DNA of 64,000 nt from assembly GCF_007002745.1 (NCBI RefSeq), contig NZ_SGNY01000002.1, positions 682,001-746,000 on the forward strand. Reading direction: 5' to 3'. The notes under the pieces were generated by a model. It saw only the letters and a program-made list of their open reading frames with translations, searched no databases and had not been told where the DNA came from. This stretch comes from Martinezella rhizogenes (GTDB lineage Bacteria; Pseudomonadota; Alphaproteobacteria; Rhizobiales; Rhizobiaceae). Positions 1 to 8,511 of the stretch are shown in pieces (position 1 is the stretch's first letter; each line of letters opens with the position of its first letter). The position numbers and the translations under genes were made by a program.

Positions 1-115
1 CCGCGCCCGCCGTTACCGCGAGGCCTTTAAGGCACTTGCCGATACGCTCATTCATCGCCCCCGCCAAAGCCTCAGGGCCGTCGTTTTTTCCGCCGCAGCG
101 CTTGCCGGTATTTAG
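1..115 (+). CDS. 3' end of an upstream gene, product unknown (partial)
   Basis: An open frame enters from the left edge (first full codon at base 2) and ends at TAG 113-115, eight bases before the next start. The visible 37 residues are basic and then hydrophobic (ending AAALAGI), which would fit a membrane-associated C-terminus. Its tight spacing to the glycosyltransferase gene suggests it is a member of the same polysaccharide operon. Too little is visible to name a family. Confidence 0.5.
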   Translation, partial: RARRYREAFKALADTLIHRPRQSLRAVVFSAAALAGI

Positions 116-123
116 GAGTTTCC

Positions 124-1068
124 ATGCCCGAGATCATGCCGGAAGCGGTGGTGTGCATTCCCAGTTTCCGCCGGCCCGAAGGCCTGCGAAAGACGCTTTT
201 GTCGCTGGCGGCCCAGAAGGTCGATTTTCCCTTCGCCATCGTCGTGGTCGACAATGATGGCGCAGGCCAGCAGGGCCTTGCCGTGGCGCGTGCGTTTTTT
301 GGTGAAAGCGGCATGGCCGGCCAGACGCTGGTGGAGCCGACACAGGGCAATTGTTACGCCATCAATACCGCCTTCCGCACCGCCCGGCAGAGCTATCCGT
401 CCGCTCAATGGTTCCTGATGATCGATGATGACGAGGCCGCCTCCCCCGTCTGGCTCGCCGAAATGGTGTCGGCGGCCAAGTCCTTCGGCGCCGATATCGT
501 CGGCGGACCGGTCAACCGCGAATTCGACGCACCCGCGCCAAAGGCGGTGCTGTCACATCCGCTGTTCGGCTCCATCGAAGCGCCAACCGGTCCCGTCGAA
601 CAGATCCACGGATCGGGCAATTGTCTGATTTCTCGGAAAGTTTTTGAGAGCTTGCCGAAACCGGAATTCGACGTGCGGTTCAATTTCCTCGGCGGCGGCG
701 ATATGGATTTCTTCACCCGCTGCCGCAAGGCAGGTTTCAAATTCGCCTGGAGCGCTCAGGCCCTCATCATCGAATATGTGCCGGAAAACCGCATGGCGCC
801 GCGCTGGATCATGGAGCGCTCGCTCAGAACCGGCATCATCAATTACAGCATCGACCGCGCTCGCCGTCCCGGCCTCAAGGGCGGATTGCTGCTTGCCGCC
901 AAGAACGTCGTCAGCCTCGGGCTGTCGCTTATCCGCGCCGTTGCCGCTTTCCTGAAAACCGGGGCGCTGCTGCCCGCCACCCATCCGCCGCTGATGTCCC
1001 TCGGCCGCGTGATGGCAAGCCTGGGCATCACGCTCACGCCCTATAAGGCGCCGGTGAAAAAGACCTGA
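124..1068 (+). CDS. Family 2 glycosyltransferase (ExoM-like)
   Basis: A 314-residue GT-A glycosyltransferase expected to add one sugar to a lipid-linked surface-polysaccharide repeat on the cytoplasmic face of the membrane. The N-terminal nucleotide-sugar fold begins VCIPSFRRPEGL (residues 10-21), and a DDD metal/nucleotide motif lies at residues 101-103 (MIDDDEA). A GGGDMDFFTRC segment near residue 195 corresponds to the acceptor-site region of GT2 enzymes. The C-terminal 70 residues are hydrophobic/basic and probably membrane-associated. AGGAG overlaps the preceding stop and supports ATG 124. Donor and acceptor sugars cannot be read from the sequence. Confidence 0.85.
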   Translation: MPEIMPEAVVCIPSFRRPEGLRKTLLSLAAQKVDFPFAIVVVDNDGAGQQGLAVARAFFGESGMAGQTLVEPTQGNCYAINTAFRTARQSYPSAQWFLMIDDDEAASPVWLAEMVSAAKSFGADIVGGPVNREFDAPAPKAVLSHPLFGSIEAPTGPVEQIHGSGNCLISRKVFESLPKPEFDVRFNFLGGGDMDFFTRCRKAGFKFAWSAQALIIEYVPENRMAPRWIMERSLRTGIINYSIDRARRPGLKGGLLLAAKNVVSLGLSLIRAVAAFLKTGALLPATHPPLMSLGRVMASLGITLTPYKAPVKKT

Positions 1069-1092
1069 TATTCCTCATTACGGGTGCCCGTA

Positions 1093-1350
1093 TCAGCCCA
1101 GCGTTTTTTCCCTGCCCAGCGAAAGCGCATTCATGCGTTTCTGGAAACCGAGGGAAGAAAAGACGGCGGCAAGAATGAGAAGCGGAACGAGAACCGGCCA
1201 CAAGAAACAAAGCACGATACCGGTCACCCGGTAAAAATCCCAATCCCTGTCGCGGCGAGCGCCTTCAATGTAGGTCATGGCGAGAGAGGTAACAGTGCCA
1301 ATCCCATAAACAAAAAGAGAAATGGACGTAATGACCATCGCTGCCCTCAA
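1093..1350 (-). CDS. Small two-helix membrane protein, unknown function
   Basis: An 85-residue protein with two clear hydrophobic segments: residues 4-26 (VITSISLFVYGIGTVTSLAM) and residues about 43-66 (VTGIVLCFLWPVLVPLLILA). They are separated by a charged loop (EGARRDRDWDFYR), and the C-terminus is basic. I do not recognise a named family. It is convergent with the glycosyltransferase, ending 24 bases from it, and lies inside a polysaccharide locus, but nothing links it to that pathway beyond position. Confidence 0.55.
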   Translation of the reverse strand: MRAAMVITSISLFVYGIGTVTSLAMTYIEGARRDRDWDFYRVTGIVLCFLWPVLVPLLILAAVFSSLGFQKRMNALSLGREKTLG

Positions 1351-1537
1351 ATATCTCTGATTCGAATAAATTTATAATATTTTCCCAGTGTAGCGCCGTT
1401 GCGCGCAGTTGCAACGAATTTCAGCGGCAAGGCGCATCGTTTCAATACGTTAGGGTGATCTCATATAGACTGGCGCTCGCGGCTCTCAAAAAATCCGCTG
1501 CGCAATCAAACATGCGGATGGCAAAACCGCCGCTTCG

Positions 1538-2425
1538 TCAGCGTCCCGAAGCCCGGTAGCTGTGCTTCAGAAGCGAATATATAGCGATCGGATTGGTCAG
1601 CAGGTAACGTTTGCCAAGGCGTCTCGGCTCAAGCATCGCCCTGTAGAGCCATTCCAGCCCCATATCCTGCATCCATTGCGGCGCGCGGCTGTTTTTACCG
1701 GCGAGAAAATCGAACAGGCCACCGCAGGTCTTGACCACGGCAACGCCGGAAAGCCTGTCCAGATTGCGCGAGACGAAGCGTTGCTCCAGCGGAATTCCGA
1801 AGCCAACCCAGAGAATATCGGTCTGCGCTGCCACGACATCGGCAAGGATCGCCTCTTCTTCGTCCCGGCTGAAATAACCGTTGCGCCGCCCGGAAAAAAC
1901 CAGACGCGGATAAAGCCTCTGCATTTCCTCGACTGCGGCGCGGTTGACCTCTTCGGAGCCACCGAGGAAATAAAACCGCGCACCCGTCTCTTCGGCCCGG
2001 CGGGCAACCGCATGAACGAGATCCGTCGTCGCAACGCGTTCGCGCAGTGCATTCGGACAGAACTTGCGGGAAAAGATTACCAGTGACATGCCGTCGGCAT
2101 GAATCTGGTCCGCCTGCCGCAGCATGGCGTCAAATTCCCTGTCGTGATGGCAAAGCGCAATGACCTGACCGTTCGCCGAGGTCGAATAGAACGGCCTTGC
2201 GCCGGTAGCGCGCACACGCCCCGCCCGCAGGATGAAATCCTCCGCCGTTTCTTCAATCGTCGCGTCAGTGATGGGTAAAGCCGCAAGCGGAATGACGGGC
2301 CAGGTCTTGTTCGGCCCTTTCGCATCCGGCATTTCGCTCCCTGTCATAATCTGTCCGGTGTCCAAGATAGGCGTCGTTTCATTGTTATAGTCACACATAT
2401 GCTTAGAGTATAAGGCTTCAAACAC
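1538..2425 (-). CDS. WecG/TagA/CpsF-family glycosyltransferase
   Basis: A GT26 enzyme. Family members transfer N-acetylmannosaminuronate, N-acetylmannosamine or hexoses onto undecaprenyl-diphosphate-linked acceptors. Family hallmarks are visible: ARFYFLGG (the nucleotide-sugar loop), GFGIPLEQRF, CGGLFDFLAGK, and the C-terminal GLEWLYRAMLEPRRLGKRYL block. The longest frame opens with GTG 2425. In-frame ATGs at 2347 and 2332 are alternatives, and the last is preceded by AGGGAG, so the N-terminus is uncertain by up to 31 residues. It belongs to the same polysaccharide cluster as the flanking chain-length regulator and GT2. The transferred sugar is not determinable. Confidence 0.85.
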   Translation of the reverse strand: MFEALYSKHMCDYNNETTPILDTGQIMTGSEMPDAKGPNKTWPVIPLAALPITDATIEETAEDFILRAGRVRATGARPFYSTSANGQVIALCHHDREFDAMLRQADQIHADGMSLVIFSRKFCPNALRERVATTDLVHAVARRAEETGARFYFLGGSEEVNRAAVEEMQRLYPRLVFSGRRNGYFSRDEEEAILADVVAAQTDILWVGFGIPLEQRFVSRNLDRLSGVAVVKTCGGLFDFLAGKNSRAPQWMQDMGLEWLYRAMLEPRRLGKRYLLTNPIAIYSLLKHSYRASGR

Positions 2426-2578
2426 TACGAAGAACTATCATTAATATTTTTATAAACCCTTCGCTTGAAGCCGACAATTTACACGCCCACAGGTTGAGAC
2501 CACTCTTTCCGCCTATTCCGGTTTGCCGGCCGATGGGTTAAGGAACCGCGAACCCACACCACAGAAAAGGTCAAGGCC

Positions 2579-2788
2579 ATGGAAACCATCTCGATCGACA
2601 ACCGCGGCGATTTCGGCCTCTGGGCAATAGAACGGGCAAAGGAAATCGTCGCCAACGAAGCGTCCGATCTCGCCATTTCCGTCCGCGACGGCGACGAGGC
2701 CGGCATTCGCGATGCCGGCAATGCGCTGGGTGCCGCCATCGCCGCTGCCCTGCTCGAAGTTTATGACGGCCTGACGTCGGAAGAATAA
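2579..2788 (+). CDS. Small acidic protein of unknown function
   Basis: A 69-residue acidic protein (start METISIDNRG, end YDGLTSEE) with an amphipathic, alanine-rich second half (NALGAAIAAALLEV). An AAGG lies a few bases before ATG 2579. It is divergent from the wecG-like gene and convergent with the chain-length gene, ending 20 bases from the latter's stop. No family is recognised. Its codon usage matches that of its neighbours, which favours a real gene. Confidence 0.55.
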   Translation: METISIDNRGDFGLWAIERAKEIVANEASDLAISVRDGDEAGIRDAGNALGAAIAAALLEVYDGLTSEE

Positions 2789-2807
2789 GCGCAACGGGTC
2801 GGCCCCA

Positions 2808-4433
2808 TCAGGCGTAACGCGCAGCACTTTCATCGTGGTCGTTGCGGCGCAGATAACCCCAGAGCCCGAGCGCCCCGGCAATGCCGAGACCAAGGAACAG
2901 ACCGCCTGCGCCACCGGCAATCAGGAAGGTCAGCTTGCCCGGCGGCCAGCTTCTGGAATTCGGCGCGACGGGCTGCGAAATCACCCGCACATTGGTGGAA
3001 TCGATCGACTGCTGTTCGGCAAGCTGGCGCGAGCGGGTAAGATAGGTCTCGTAGATCGCGGCGGCCGAATTGGCGTCGCGCTCCAGATCCCTGAGCCGCA
3101 CCTGCGCCTCGTTATCGGTGAAGACGTTGGCCCGTTCCGCCACCGCTTTCAATCTGAGGGCATCAAGCGAAGAGCGGGCCTCGGCGACATTGGTCTTGGC
3201 CGCCTGCAGGATGCGCCGCGCTTCATCCGCCATGCCGCGTTCCAGCATGGCGCGCTCCGCCCCCGCGGTTGCCAGGCGCGGATGCCGCGCGCCATAGGTC
3301 AGCGTCATCGCGCCGATCTGCTGCTGCAGGGTGCTATATTGCGCGCGGATGGTGTTCATCGTCTGGCTGTCGAAGATGGCGTCGCTCTGCGTGCGGTTCT
3401 GGGCAATCGCCGCTTCCATCTGCTTCAGGCGTGATTCTTCCTGAATGACGCGCTGCTGTGCCGCCAGAACCTGCGCATTCAGTTCGCCAGAGGCGAGATT
3501 GCTGACCAGCTGGCCGTTATTTTCCTGCAATCCGTTCTCACGACGGAAATCCGCCACCCGCTTTTCGGCAGCAGTCACGTTCTCGCGCATCTCCTCGAGC
3601 CGTTTCTTGAGATCGTCGACAACACGCTGGCTGCTGTCGGAGGTCGTCTGGAACAGCTCGCTTTCAAAGGCTTTGACGATGGCCTTGGAAACCGTCACGG
3701 ATTTTTCCGCGTCGTTGGTCCAGACCGAAAGCGTCACCACGAAGGAGCGCGGATCGCGTTCCGCCGCCACCCGGTCGCCGAGGGAACGGAGCGCCCCGAC
3801 CCGGTTGTCGCCATCTTCCGGCTTCGACGAAAACATCGCCTTCAGCCGGGCAAGTGGCGGCGGATTGATGAATTCGGCATCCTGATCGAGCTTCAGCTCA
3901 TCCACCACCCGCGCCAGCACGTTGCGCGAGGTGATGGTGCGCAGCTTGCTTTCCACTTCGAGTATCTGGGTGTCGCGCTGCTGGCTCGGCGAAAACACGC
4001 CGTCATTGACGACGTTGAGATTGGAGGGATTAACGACGATATCCGTATAGGCGGTGTAACGCGGCGGCGTCATGGAAGCATAGGTCAGTGCGGCGGCGAC
4101 GCAGAGAATGATCGCCAGCGCGATCCAGACAATGCCGTTACGCAGCCAGACGAGGATATCGTCCACACCGATCCTGTCGATATATTTCAGGCCCGGCAGC
4201 GCGGCCGCCAGACTACCGGTCGGCGAGGATGGTTTGACGGGCTTTTCAGCCGGGGGCGGCTCGGCGGCGGCGACCGGTTTCGGCTCCAGATGCTCTTTCA
4301 GCACCGTGCGTTCGAAAACCTCGTCCTCATCCACCAGATCGTCCAGCAGGGAACCATGGGGCCTGGCGACGGGCGCCGTTTTTTCATCAAGCGGACGTGC
4401 CTGCTTATGTCCCGCCTTTTGAAGCCTGTACAT
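2808..4433 (-). CDS. Exopolysaccharide chain-length regulator (GumC/Wzz type, no kinase domain)
   Basis: A polysaccharide co-polymerase of the inner membrane that sets chain length and couples Wzy polymerisation to export. After a cytoplasmic proline-rich N-terminus (about 95 residues, SLLDDLVDEDEVFERTV) comes TM1 (IVWIALAIILCVAAALTY). A long periplasmic coiled-coil region follows (for example DDLKKRLEEMRENVTAAEKR), then the conserved proline/glycine stretch before TM2 (LTFLIAGGAGGLFLGLGIAG). The protein stops about 15 residues after TM2, so the BY-kinase domain found in Wzc/ExoP fusions is absent. I chose ATG 4433 because the extra 18 residues of the longest frame (to 4487) look unlike protein; 541 residues result. 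Confidence 0.85.
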   Translation of the reverse strand: MYRLQKAGHKQARPLDEKTAPVARPHGSLLDDLVDEDEVFERTVLKEHLEPKPVAAAEPPPAEKPVKPSSPTGSLAAALPGLKYIDRIGVDDILVWLRNGIVWIALAIILCVAAALTYASMTPPRYTAYTDIVVNPSNLNVVNDGVFSPSQQRDTQILEVESKLRTITSRNVLARVVDELKLDQDAEFINPPPLARLKAMFSSKPEDGDNRVGALRSLGDRVAAERDPRSFVVTLSVWTNDAEKSVTVSKAIVKAFESELFQTTSDSSQRVVDDLKKRLEEMRENVTAAEKRVADFRRENGLQENNGQLVSNLASGELNAQVLAAQQRVIQEESRLKQMEAAIAQNRTQSDAIFDSQTMNTIRAQYSTLQQQIGAMTLTYGARHPRLATAGAERAMLERGMADEARRILQAAKTNVAEARSSLDALRLKAVAERANVFTDNEAQVRLRDLERDANSAAAIYETYLTRSRQLAEQQSIDSTNVRVISQPVAPNSRSWPPGKLTFLIAGGAGGLFLGLGIAGALGLWGYLRRNDHDESAARYA

Positions 4434-4691
4434 CAGCCAATCCAACTCGAATGAACCACAAAAAGGCCGGCAACAGATGGTTTCCATCTGTCGCCACAGC
4501 CGCTATCGACGGACAAGTTTAAATATGACGGGTGAATTTTAGGTTACCCGCTTCATCCCCGCAATCATCGCCCATTCGGGACCGCTATGAAAGAGATGAT
4601 TGACGTGAATGGATCAATACGGTTCTTTCAGCCGTTATATTTTTATATTATCCATTTGAACCTCAAAGATTTTATCGAAACGGAGTTTGGC

Positions 4692-6107
4692 ATGAGCCTG
4701 AAATTTGGAACGAGCGGCCTTCGCGGCCTCTCTGTCGATCTGAAAGGAAAAGCCTCGGCCGTCTATGCCACGGCATTTGCAAGGCACCTTCTCACATCGG
4801 GCCAGGCAAAGGCGGGCGATCCCATTCTCGTGGCCCGCGACTTCCGGGATTCGAGCCCCGATGTTTCGGCAACCTGCATCGCCGCGCTGAAAAAGGCCGG
4901 TCTCACACCGCTCGATTGCGGCACCGTGCCGACACCCGCGCTGGCGCTTTACGGCCTGTCGCTGAAGGCAGGCGCGTTGATGATCACCGGTTCGCATATT
5001 CCGGCCGATCGCAACGGCATCAAATTCTATCGCCCGGATGGCGAAATCGACAAGCAGGACGAAACGGCAATCGCCGCTCTTGCAGCCGAAGTCGAAGCCG
5101 AAGGTGTGAGCGACGAGGCCGCGACGGCGGAAAACCATTCCGCAATCGCAGCCGAACTGTTTTACGAACGCAACATCGCGCTGCTGCCGGAAAAGGCGTT
5201 GTCGGGCCTCAAGATCGGCGTTTACCAGCACAGCACCGTAGCGCGCGATCTCTTCGTCGACGTTCTCGCCCATTATGGCGCTGACGTCGTGGCGCTCGGC
5301 CGCTCGGAGAGCTTCATTCCTGTTGATACCGAGGCGGTCTCGCCGGAAACACTTACGCTTCTCAAGAAGTGGGCGCCGGAACATGGTCTCGACGCCATCG
5401 TTTCCGCTGACGGTGACGGCGATCGCCCGCTGCTTGCCGATGAAAACGGCGTGCCGCTGCGCGGCGACCTGATCGGGCTCATCACCGCCAATTTCCTCGA
5501 TGCCGGTGTGGTCGTCACCCCCGTCACCTCCAATTCCGGCATTGAAGCGAGCGGTTCCTTCGAGGTCGTTCGCACCAGGGTCGGCTCGCCTTTCGTCATC
5601 GCAGGTATGGCAGAGGCGCTTGCCGCCGGCAGAAACGGCGTCATGGGCTTCGAGGCCAATGGCGGCCTGCTCACGGCTTCAGCCTTCACCCTCAACGGCA
5701 GGGCAGTCTCGCCGCTGCCGACGCGTGACAGCTTTCTGCCGGTTCTCGCCGTGCTGCTTCTGTCGGCCGAACAGAAAAAGCCGCTGTCGGAGATCGCCGC
5801 CGCCTACAATCTGCCGGTCGCCGCCGCCGACCGTCTGGAGAATTTCGCCCAGGAAAAAAGCGCCGCCCTGATGACGCATCTGCGCGCTTCGCGCGACAAT
5901 CTCGAGGCTTTCCTCGCCCCGGTCGGCAAGGTGAAGACGCTGAGCGACATCGACGGCCTGCGCGTGGCGCTCACCGACGGCAGCACCATCCACTTCCGCC
6001 CTTCCGGCAACGCGCCCGAAATGCGCTGCTACGTCGAAGCCGCCAATCAGGGAGAAGCCGAAACACTTCTGAACAAGGGGCTCGATCTCATCCGCAATTT
6101 TGGATGA
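4692..6107 (+). CDS. Phosphomannomutase/phosphoglucomutase
   Basis: An alpha-D-phosphohexomutase of 471 residues interconverting hexose-6-P and hexose-1-P to feed nucleotide-sugar synthesis. The catalytic phosphoserine is S101 in MITGSHIP, a variant of the usual TASHNP. The Mg-binding loop is DGDGDR (D240, D242, D244), and the phosphate-binding loop RPSGNAPEMRCYVE lies near the C-terminus. ATG 4692 is chosen over upstream 4587 because GGAG sits 6 bases before it and family alignment begins at SLKFGTSGLRG. It is divergent from the chain-length gene, consistent with a precursor-supply role for the polysaccharide cluster. Substrate preference (mannose or glucose) cannot be decided. Confidence 0.9.
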   Translation: MSLKFGTSGLRGLSVDLKGKASAVYATAFARHLLTSGQAKAGDPILVARDFRDSSPDVSATCIAALKKAGLTPLDCGTVPTPALALYGLSLKAGALMITGSHIPADRNGIKFYRPDGEIDKQDETAIAALAAEVEAEGVSDEAATAENHSAIAAELFYERNIALLPEKALSGLKIGVYQHSTVARDLFVDVLAHYGADVVALGRSESFIPVDTEAVSPETLTLLKKWAPEHGLDAIVSADGDGDRPLLADENGVPLRGDLIGLITANFLDAGVVVTPVTSNSGIEASGSFEVVRTRVGSPFVIAGMAEALAAGRNGVMGFEANGGLLTASAFTLNGRAVSPLPTRDSFLPVLAVLLLSAEQKKPLSEIAAAYNLPVAAADRLENFAQEKSAALMTHLRASRDNLEAFLAPVGKVKTLSDIDGLRVALTDGSTIHFRPSGNAPEMRCYVEAANQGEAETLLNKGLDLIRNFG

Positions 6108-6143
6108 GTGGATGGCGCATGCGGGATGATATAAGCTGAACGC

Positions 6144-6440
6144 ATGAAGAGAACGGACGCGATCAGAAAACTCAAGCGGCACGCCCATGCGGTGAAAAGC
6201 ATGGGCGCAACGTCGCTCTATATTTTTGGATCGACGGCCCGCGATGAAGCCCTTGGTTCAAGCGATCTGGACATCTTTATCGATTATGATCCGAGCCGCC
6301 GTTTCTCATTGCTCGATCTCGTCGGTATCAAGCAGTTTCTGGAAGAAGAGCTGGCGGTGGAAGTGGACGTGACGACACGCAACAGCCTCCACCCGCTGCT
6401 CCGGAATGACATCGAGCGATCCGCAGTACGGATATTTTGA
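6144..6440 (+). CDS. MNT-type nucleotidyltransferase (MntA-like antitoxin)
   Basis: A 98-residue minimal nucleotidyltransferase. The pol-beta signature is intact: GSTARDEALGSSDLD with G29, S30, D41 and D43, and a third acidic residue in VEVDVTT. In MNT/HEPN (type VII) toxin-antitoxin pairs such proteins neutralise the HEPN ribonuclease by adding AMP. The next frame overlaps its stop (ATG 6437) and encodes a HEPN homologue that is disrupted here. This copy may therefore be an orphaned antitoxin, or it may act on a HEPN protein elsewhere. The chromosomal position between polysaccharide and haemoglobin genes gives no other clue. Confidence 0.8.
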   Translation: MKRTDAIRKLKRHAHAVKSMGATSLYIFGSTARDEALGSSDLDIFIDYDPSRRFSLLDLVGIKQFLEEELAVEVDVTTRNSLHPLLRNDIERSAVRIF

Positions 6441-6792
6441 TGATCAGACGCAGGGTTGGGCCAGTTCTCTCTGAAATTATGGAGGCCATAAACGGCATTG
6501 AGACCACACTGCAGGCCTGTCACTTGCTGATTTTCAGCAAAATTGGCTCCTCAAGCTTGCTGTACAGCGCGCCTTGGAGATCGTTTCCGAGGCATCACGG
6601 CACATACCGGAGGAATTGCTGGACCTCGCGCCGGACATCCCATGAAAACAGATTCGCGGGATCGGCAATATTCTCCGCCATGAATACCACAAGATCGCGG
6701 ACGATGTGGTTTGGGCCGTGGTGACAGAACATGTCGCGCCACTCAAAATCGCCGTTCAGGCTATTCAACGATACGTCGGGCCCGAAAACTGA
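6437..6792 (+). pseudogene. Degenerate HEPN-domain (DUF86/HepT-like) toxin gene
   Basis: Translation from ATG 6437 starts as a HEPN protein (RRVGPVLSEIMEAINGIET). Between about 6500 and 6520 the homology leaves this frame and resumes in the frame whose codons start at 6520 (SLADFQQNWLLKLAVQRA, then EIVSEASRHIPEELLDLAPDIP). TGA 6643-6645 stands where a tryptophan is expected, after which KQIRGIGNILRHEYHKIADD continues to TGA 6790-6792. So there is one frameshift and one nonsense mutation. The overlap with the intact nucleotidyltransferase gene matches the usual antitoxin-toxin layout. A sequencing error could explain the frameshift but less easily both lesions. Confidence 0.8.
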
Positions 6793-6892
6793 GGGGTCGA
6801 TCAGCACAATGTCGCAAATGTCGCATCCCACCTTTCCTTGTTGCTCTTCCCGCTTGAGAAAGCGATAAGGACCGCAGGGCCAGACGAGGCGG

Positions 6893-7297
6893 ATGATGAG
6901 CGGCGAGACCACTACCCTTTATGAAGCGATCGGCGGCGATGCGACCGTCAAGGCCCTGACCCGGCGCTTTTATGAATTGATGGACACCCTGCCGGAGGCG
7001 GCGCATTGCCGTGCCATCCACCCTGCCGATCTTTCCGGCAGCGAGGCGAAGTTTTACGATTATCTGACGGGATATCTTGGCGGACCGCCCGTCTATGTCG
7101 AGAAACACGGCCATCCGATGTTGCGCCGCCGCCATTTCGTCGCGCCCATCGGCCCTGCCGAGCGCGATGAATGGCTGCTCTGCTTCCGCCGCGCCATGGA
7201 CGAGACCATCGAGAACCCCAAGCTGCGCGAGATCATCTGGGCGCCGGTGGAGCGGCTGGCTTTTCATATGCAGAATCAGGAAGCGGAAAATCCATGA
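6893..7297 (+). CDS. Group II truncated haemoglobin
   Basis: A 134-residue 2-over-2 globin, cytosolic, that binds haem and O2/NO. The family proximal histidine is H81 in LRRRHFVAPIG, and W94 in DEWLLCF is the group II TrpG8. The start TLYEAIGG and the C-terminal block are typical. ATG 6893 and ATG 6896 are both possible. The stop overlaps the next start (ATGA 7294-7297), so it is translationally coupled to the DUF423-like membrane protein. Likely roles are O2 or NO/peroxide handling; nothing in the promoter region was recognised. Confidence 0.88.
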   Translation: MMSGETTTLYEAIGGDATVKALTRRFYELMDTLPEAAHCRAIHPADLSGSEAKFYDYLTGYLGGPPVYVEKHGHPMLRRRHFVAPIGPAERDEWLLCFRRAMDETIENPKLREIIWAPVERLAFHMQNQEAENP

Positions 7298-7659
7298 CCC
7301 ACGACAGATTGCGCGCCTTCATTCTTTTGCTCGGCGGCCTTCTGGGTGCCGCCGGCGTCATGCTTGCCGCCGCCGCCACGCATACGGGCGAGACCTATAT
7401 GCTGGGCAATGCCTCGGCCATGGCGCTGGCGCATGCCCCGGTGCTGGTGGCGCTCCATATCGGTGCGGACCGTATCAGGACCGCCATTCCAGCCGGCCTG
7501 ATCCTGGGGTTGGGCACCGCGATCTTTGTCGGTGATCTCGTCGTCAGGCATTTTTCCGGCCACAGCCTGTTTCCCTTCGCCGCACCCACGGGTGGCCTTG
7601 GCATGATCACCGGATGGCTCGTGCTCTGCGCCGGGGCATTTTTGAAGCCGAAAGGCTGA
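7294..7659 (+). CDS. DUF423-like small integral membrane protein
   Basis: A 121-residue protein with four hydrophobic segments (FILLLGGLLGAAGVMLAAAA; AMALAHAPVLVALHIG; AGLILGLGTAIFVGDL; TGGLGMITGWLVLCAGAFL), resembling the DUF423/YgdD family. ATG 7294 overlaps the globin stop, and GGAAGCGG lies upstream. A longer frame from 7171 overlaps the globin gene out of frame and was not used. Function is unknown; the coupling to a globin gene suggests but does not prove a shared physiological setting. Confidence 0.75.
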   Translation: MTHDRLRAFILLLGGLLGAAGVMLAAAATHTGETYMLGNASAMALAHAPVLVALHIGADRIRTAIPAGLILGLGTAIFVGDLVVRHFSGHSLFPFAAPTGGLGMITGWLVLCAGAFLKPKG

Positions 7660-7665
7660 TCGGCC

Positions 7666-7971
7666 TTAACGACGCCTCCAGCGAAACGACAGGATGTTGC
7701 GGCCGCCTTTAGCCGCTTCGCCGAGGGCGAAGGAAGGCGTTTCGCCGGGTTGGCGGGTGCGCAGATGGGGAAAGGTCACCACATTGCTGTCGGCGGCCGC
7801 CGCACGGTTGCGCCGCTCCCGTTCGCCGACGATTTCATACATGTCCGTCAGGGCCGGATCGGCGCCCTGTTCGGCCATCTTGTGCAGTTCCACGCGGCAG
7901 GCTTCTGCTGCCGCGGGCTCATCATCATGGAAATTATTGCGCTCGTCGCTCATCGCTGGAGGTCCGTTCAT
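7666..7971 (-). CDS. Conserved hypothetical protein
   Basis: A 101-residue hydrophilic protein with no signal peptide or membrane segment (starts MNGPPAMSDERNN; contains TDMYEIVGERERRNR; ends RNILSFRWRRR). An internal ATG at 7953 is an equally plausible start. It overlaps the end of the upstream DUF2325 gene (stop at 7934-7936), so the two are probably co-transcribed on the minus strand. The basic C-terminal tail could bind nucleic acid, but no family is recognised. Confidence 0.6.
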   Translation of the reverse strand: MNGPPAMSDERNNFHDDEPAAAEACRVELHKMAEQGADPALTDMYEIVGERERRNRAAAADSNVVTFPHLRTRQPGETPSFALGEAAKGGRNILSFRWRRR

Positions 7972-8359
7972 TCATGGTCTGCAGCGCCCGCTCCAGACTG
8001 GATTTGCTGCCATTGCGCAGCGGAATGAACGTCTTGCCGAATTTCTTGCAACCCGACTTCACCCGCAGACACGCATCATGGCTGATACAGTCGATCGGGC
8101 AGAAAACGCAGTCGACGGAAGGAAGCACGGTATCGATGCGCGACACCGCTTCACGCAGTCCGCCATCGTGATGGATCAGTTCAGCGCCGAAATTGCTGGC
8201 GATCTGGCGAAGATGGGCAACCTGACAGTCACGGCCGCCGACATAAAGAAAGCTCTTCGGCCCGGAAAGCTGCTGTTCGGCCACGTCCTTTTCGTTTTGA
8301 GGCGCGCCTTTGCCCTGCTTGCCGCCGCGTTCGGCCTTCTTCTTTTCCTTGCGTGCCAT
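7934..8359 (-). CDS. DUF2325 domain protein
   Basis: A soluble protein of about 141 residues. It has a lysine-rich N-terminus (MARKEKKKAERGG), then the DUF2325 core: FLYVGGRDCQVAHLRQIASNFGAELIHHDGG, followed by the cysteine-bearing segment DCVFCPIDCISHDACLRVK, which could bind metal. ATG 8359 follows AGGTGAG. In-frame ATG 8386 is an alternative, and the longest frame (from 8488) has an un-protein-like N-terminus. The overlapping downstream gene suggests a two-gene operon. The molecular role of the family is not known to me. Confidence 0.7.
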   Translation of the reverse strand: MARKEKKKAERGGKQGKGAPQNEKDVAEQQLSGPKSFLYVGGRDCQVAHLRQIASNFGAELIHHDGGLREAVSRIDTVLPSVDCVFCPIDCISHDACLRVKSGCKKFGKTFIPLRNGSKSSLERALQTMNERTSSDERRAQ

Positions 8360-8511
8360 TCCCTCACCTGCCGGTTGATTTTTCATGCCCCGGACATTCG
8401 GGATAGCGGCACCATAGTAAAGATGAGTTTTGGAGTAAAGTATAAAGGTGATCATTTTCCTCATGTTTTGACACAAAACATCGATCACATATTCGCGAGA
8501 ACCCGTCCCGC

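Noticed and set aside
4587..4691. Upstream start for the phosphohexomutase
   Set aside because: The extra 35 residues are unlike the family and ATG 4692 has a GGAG at the right distance.
6595..6912. 105-codon minus-strand frame over the HEPN remnant
   Set aside because: Overlaps the HEPN pseudogene, whose plus-strand homology is clear; no motif.
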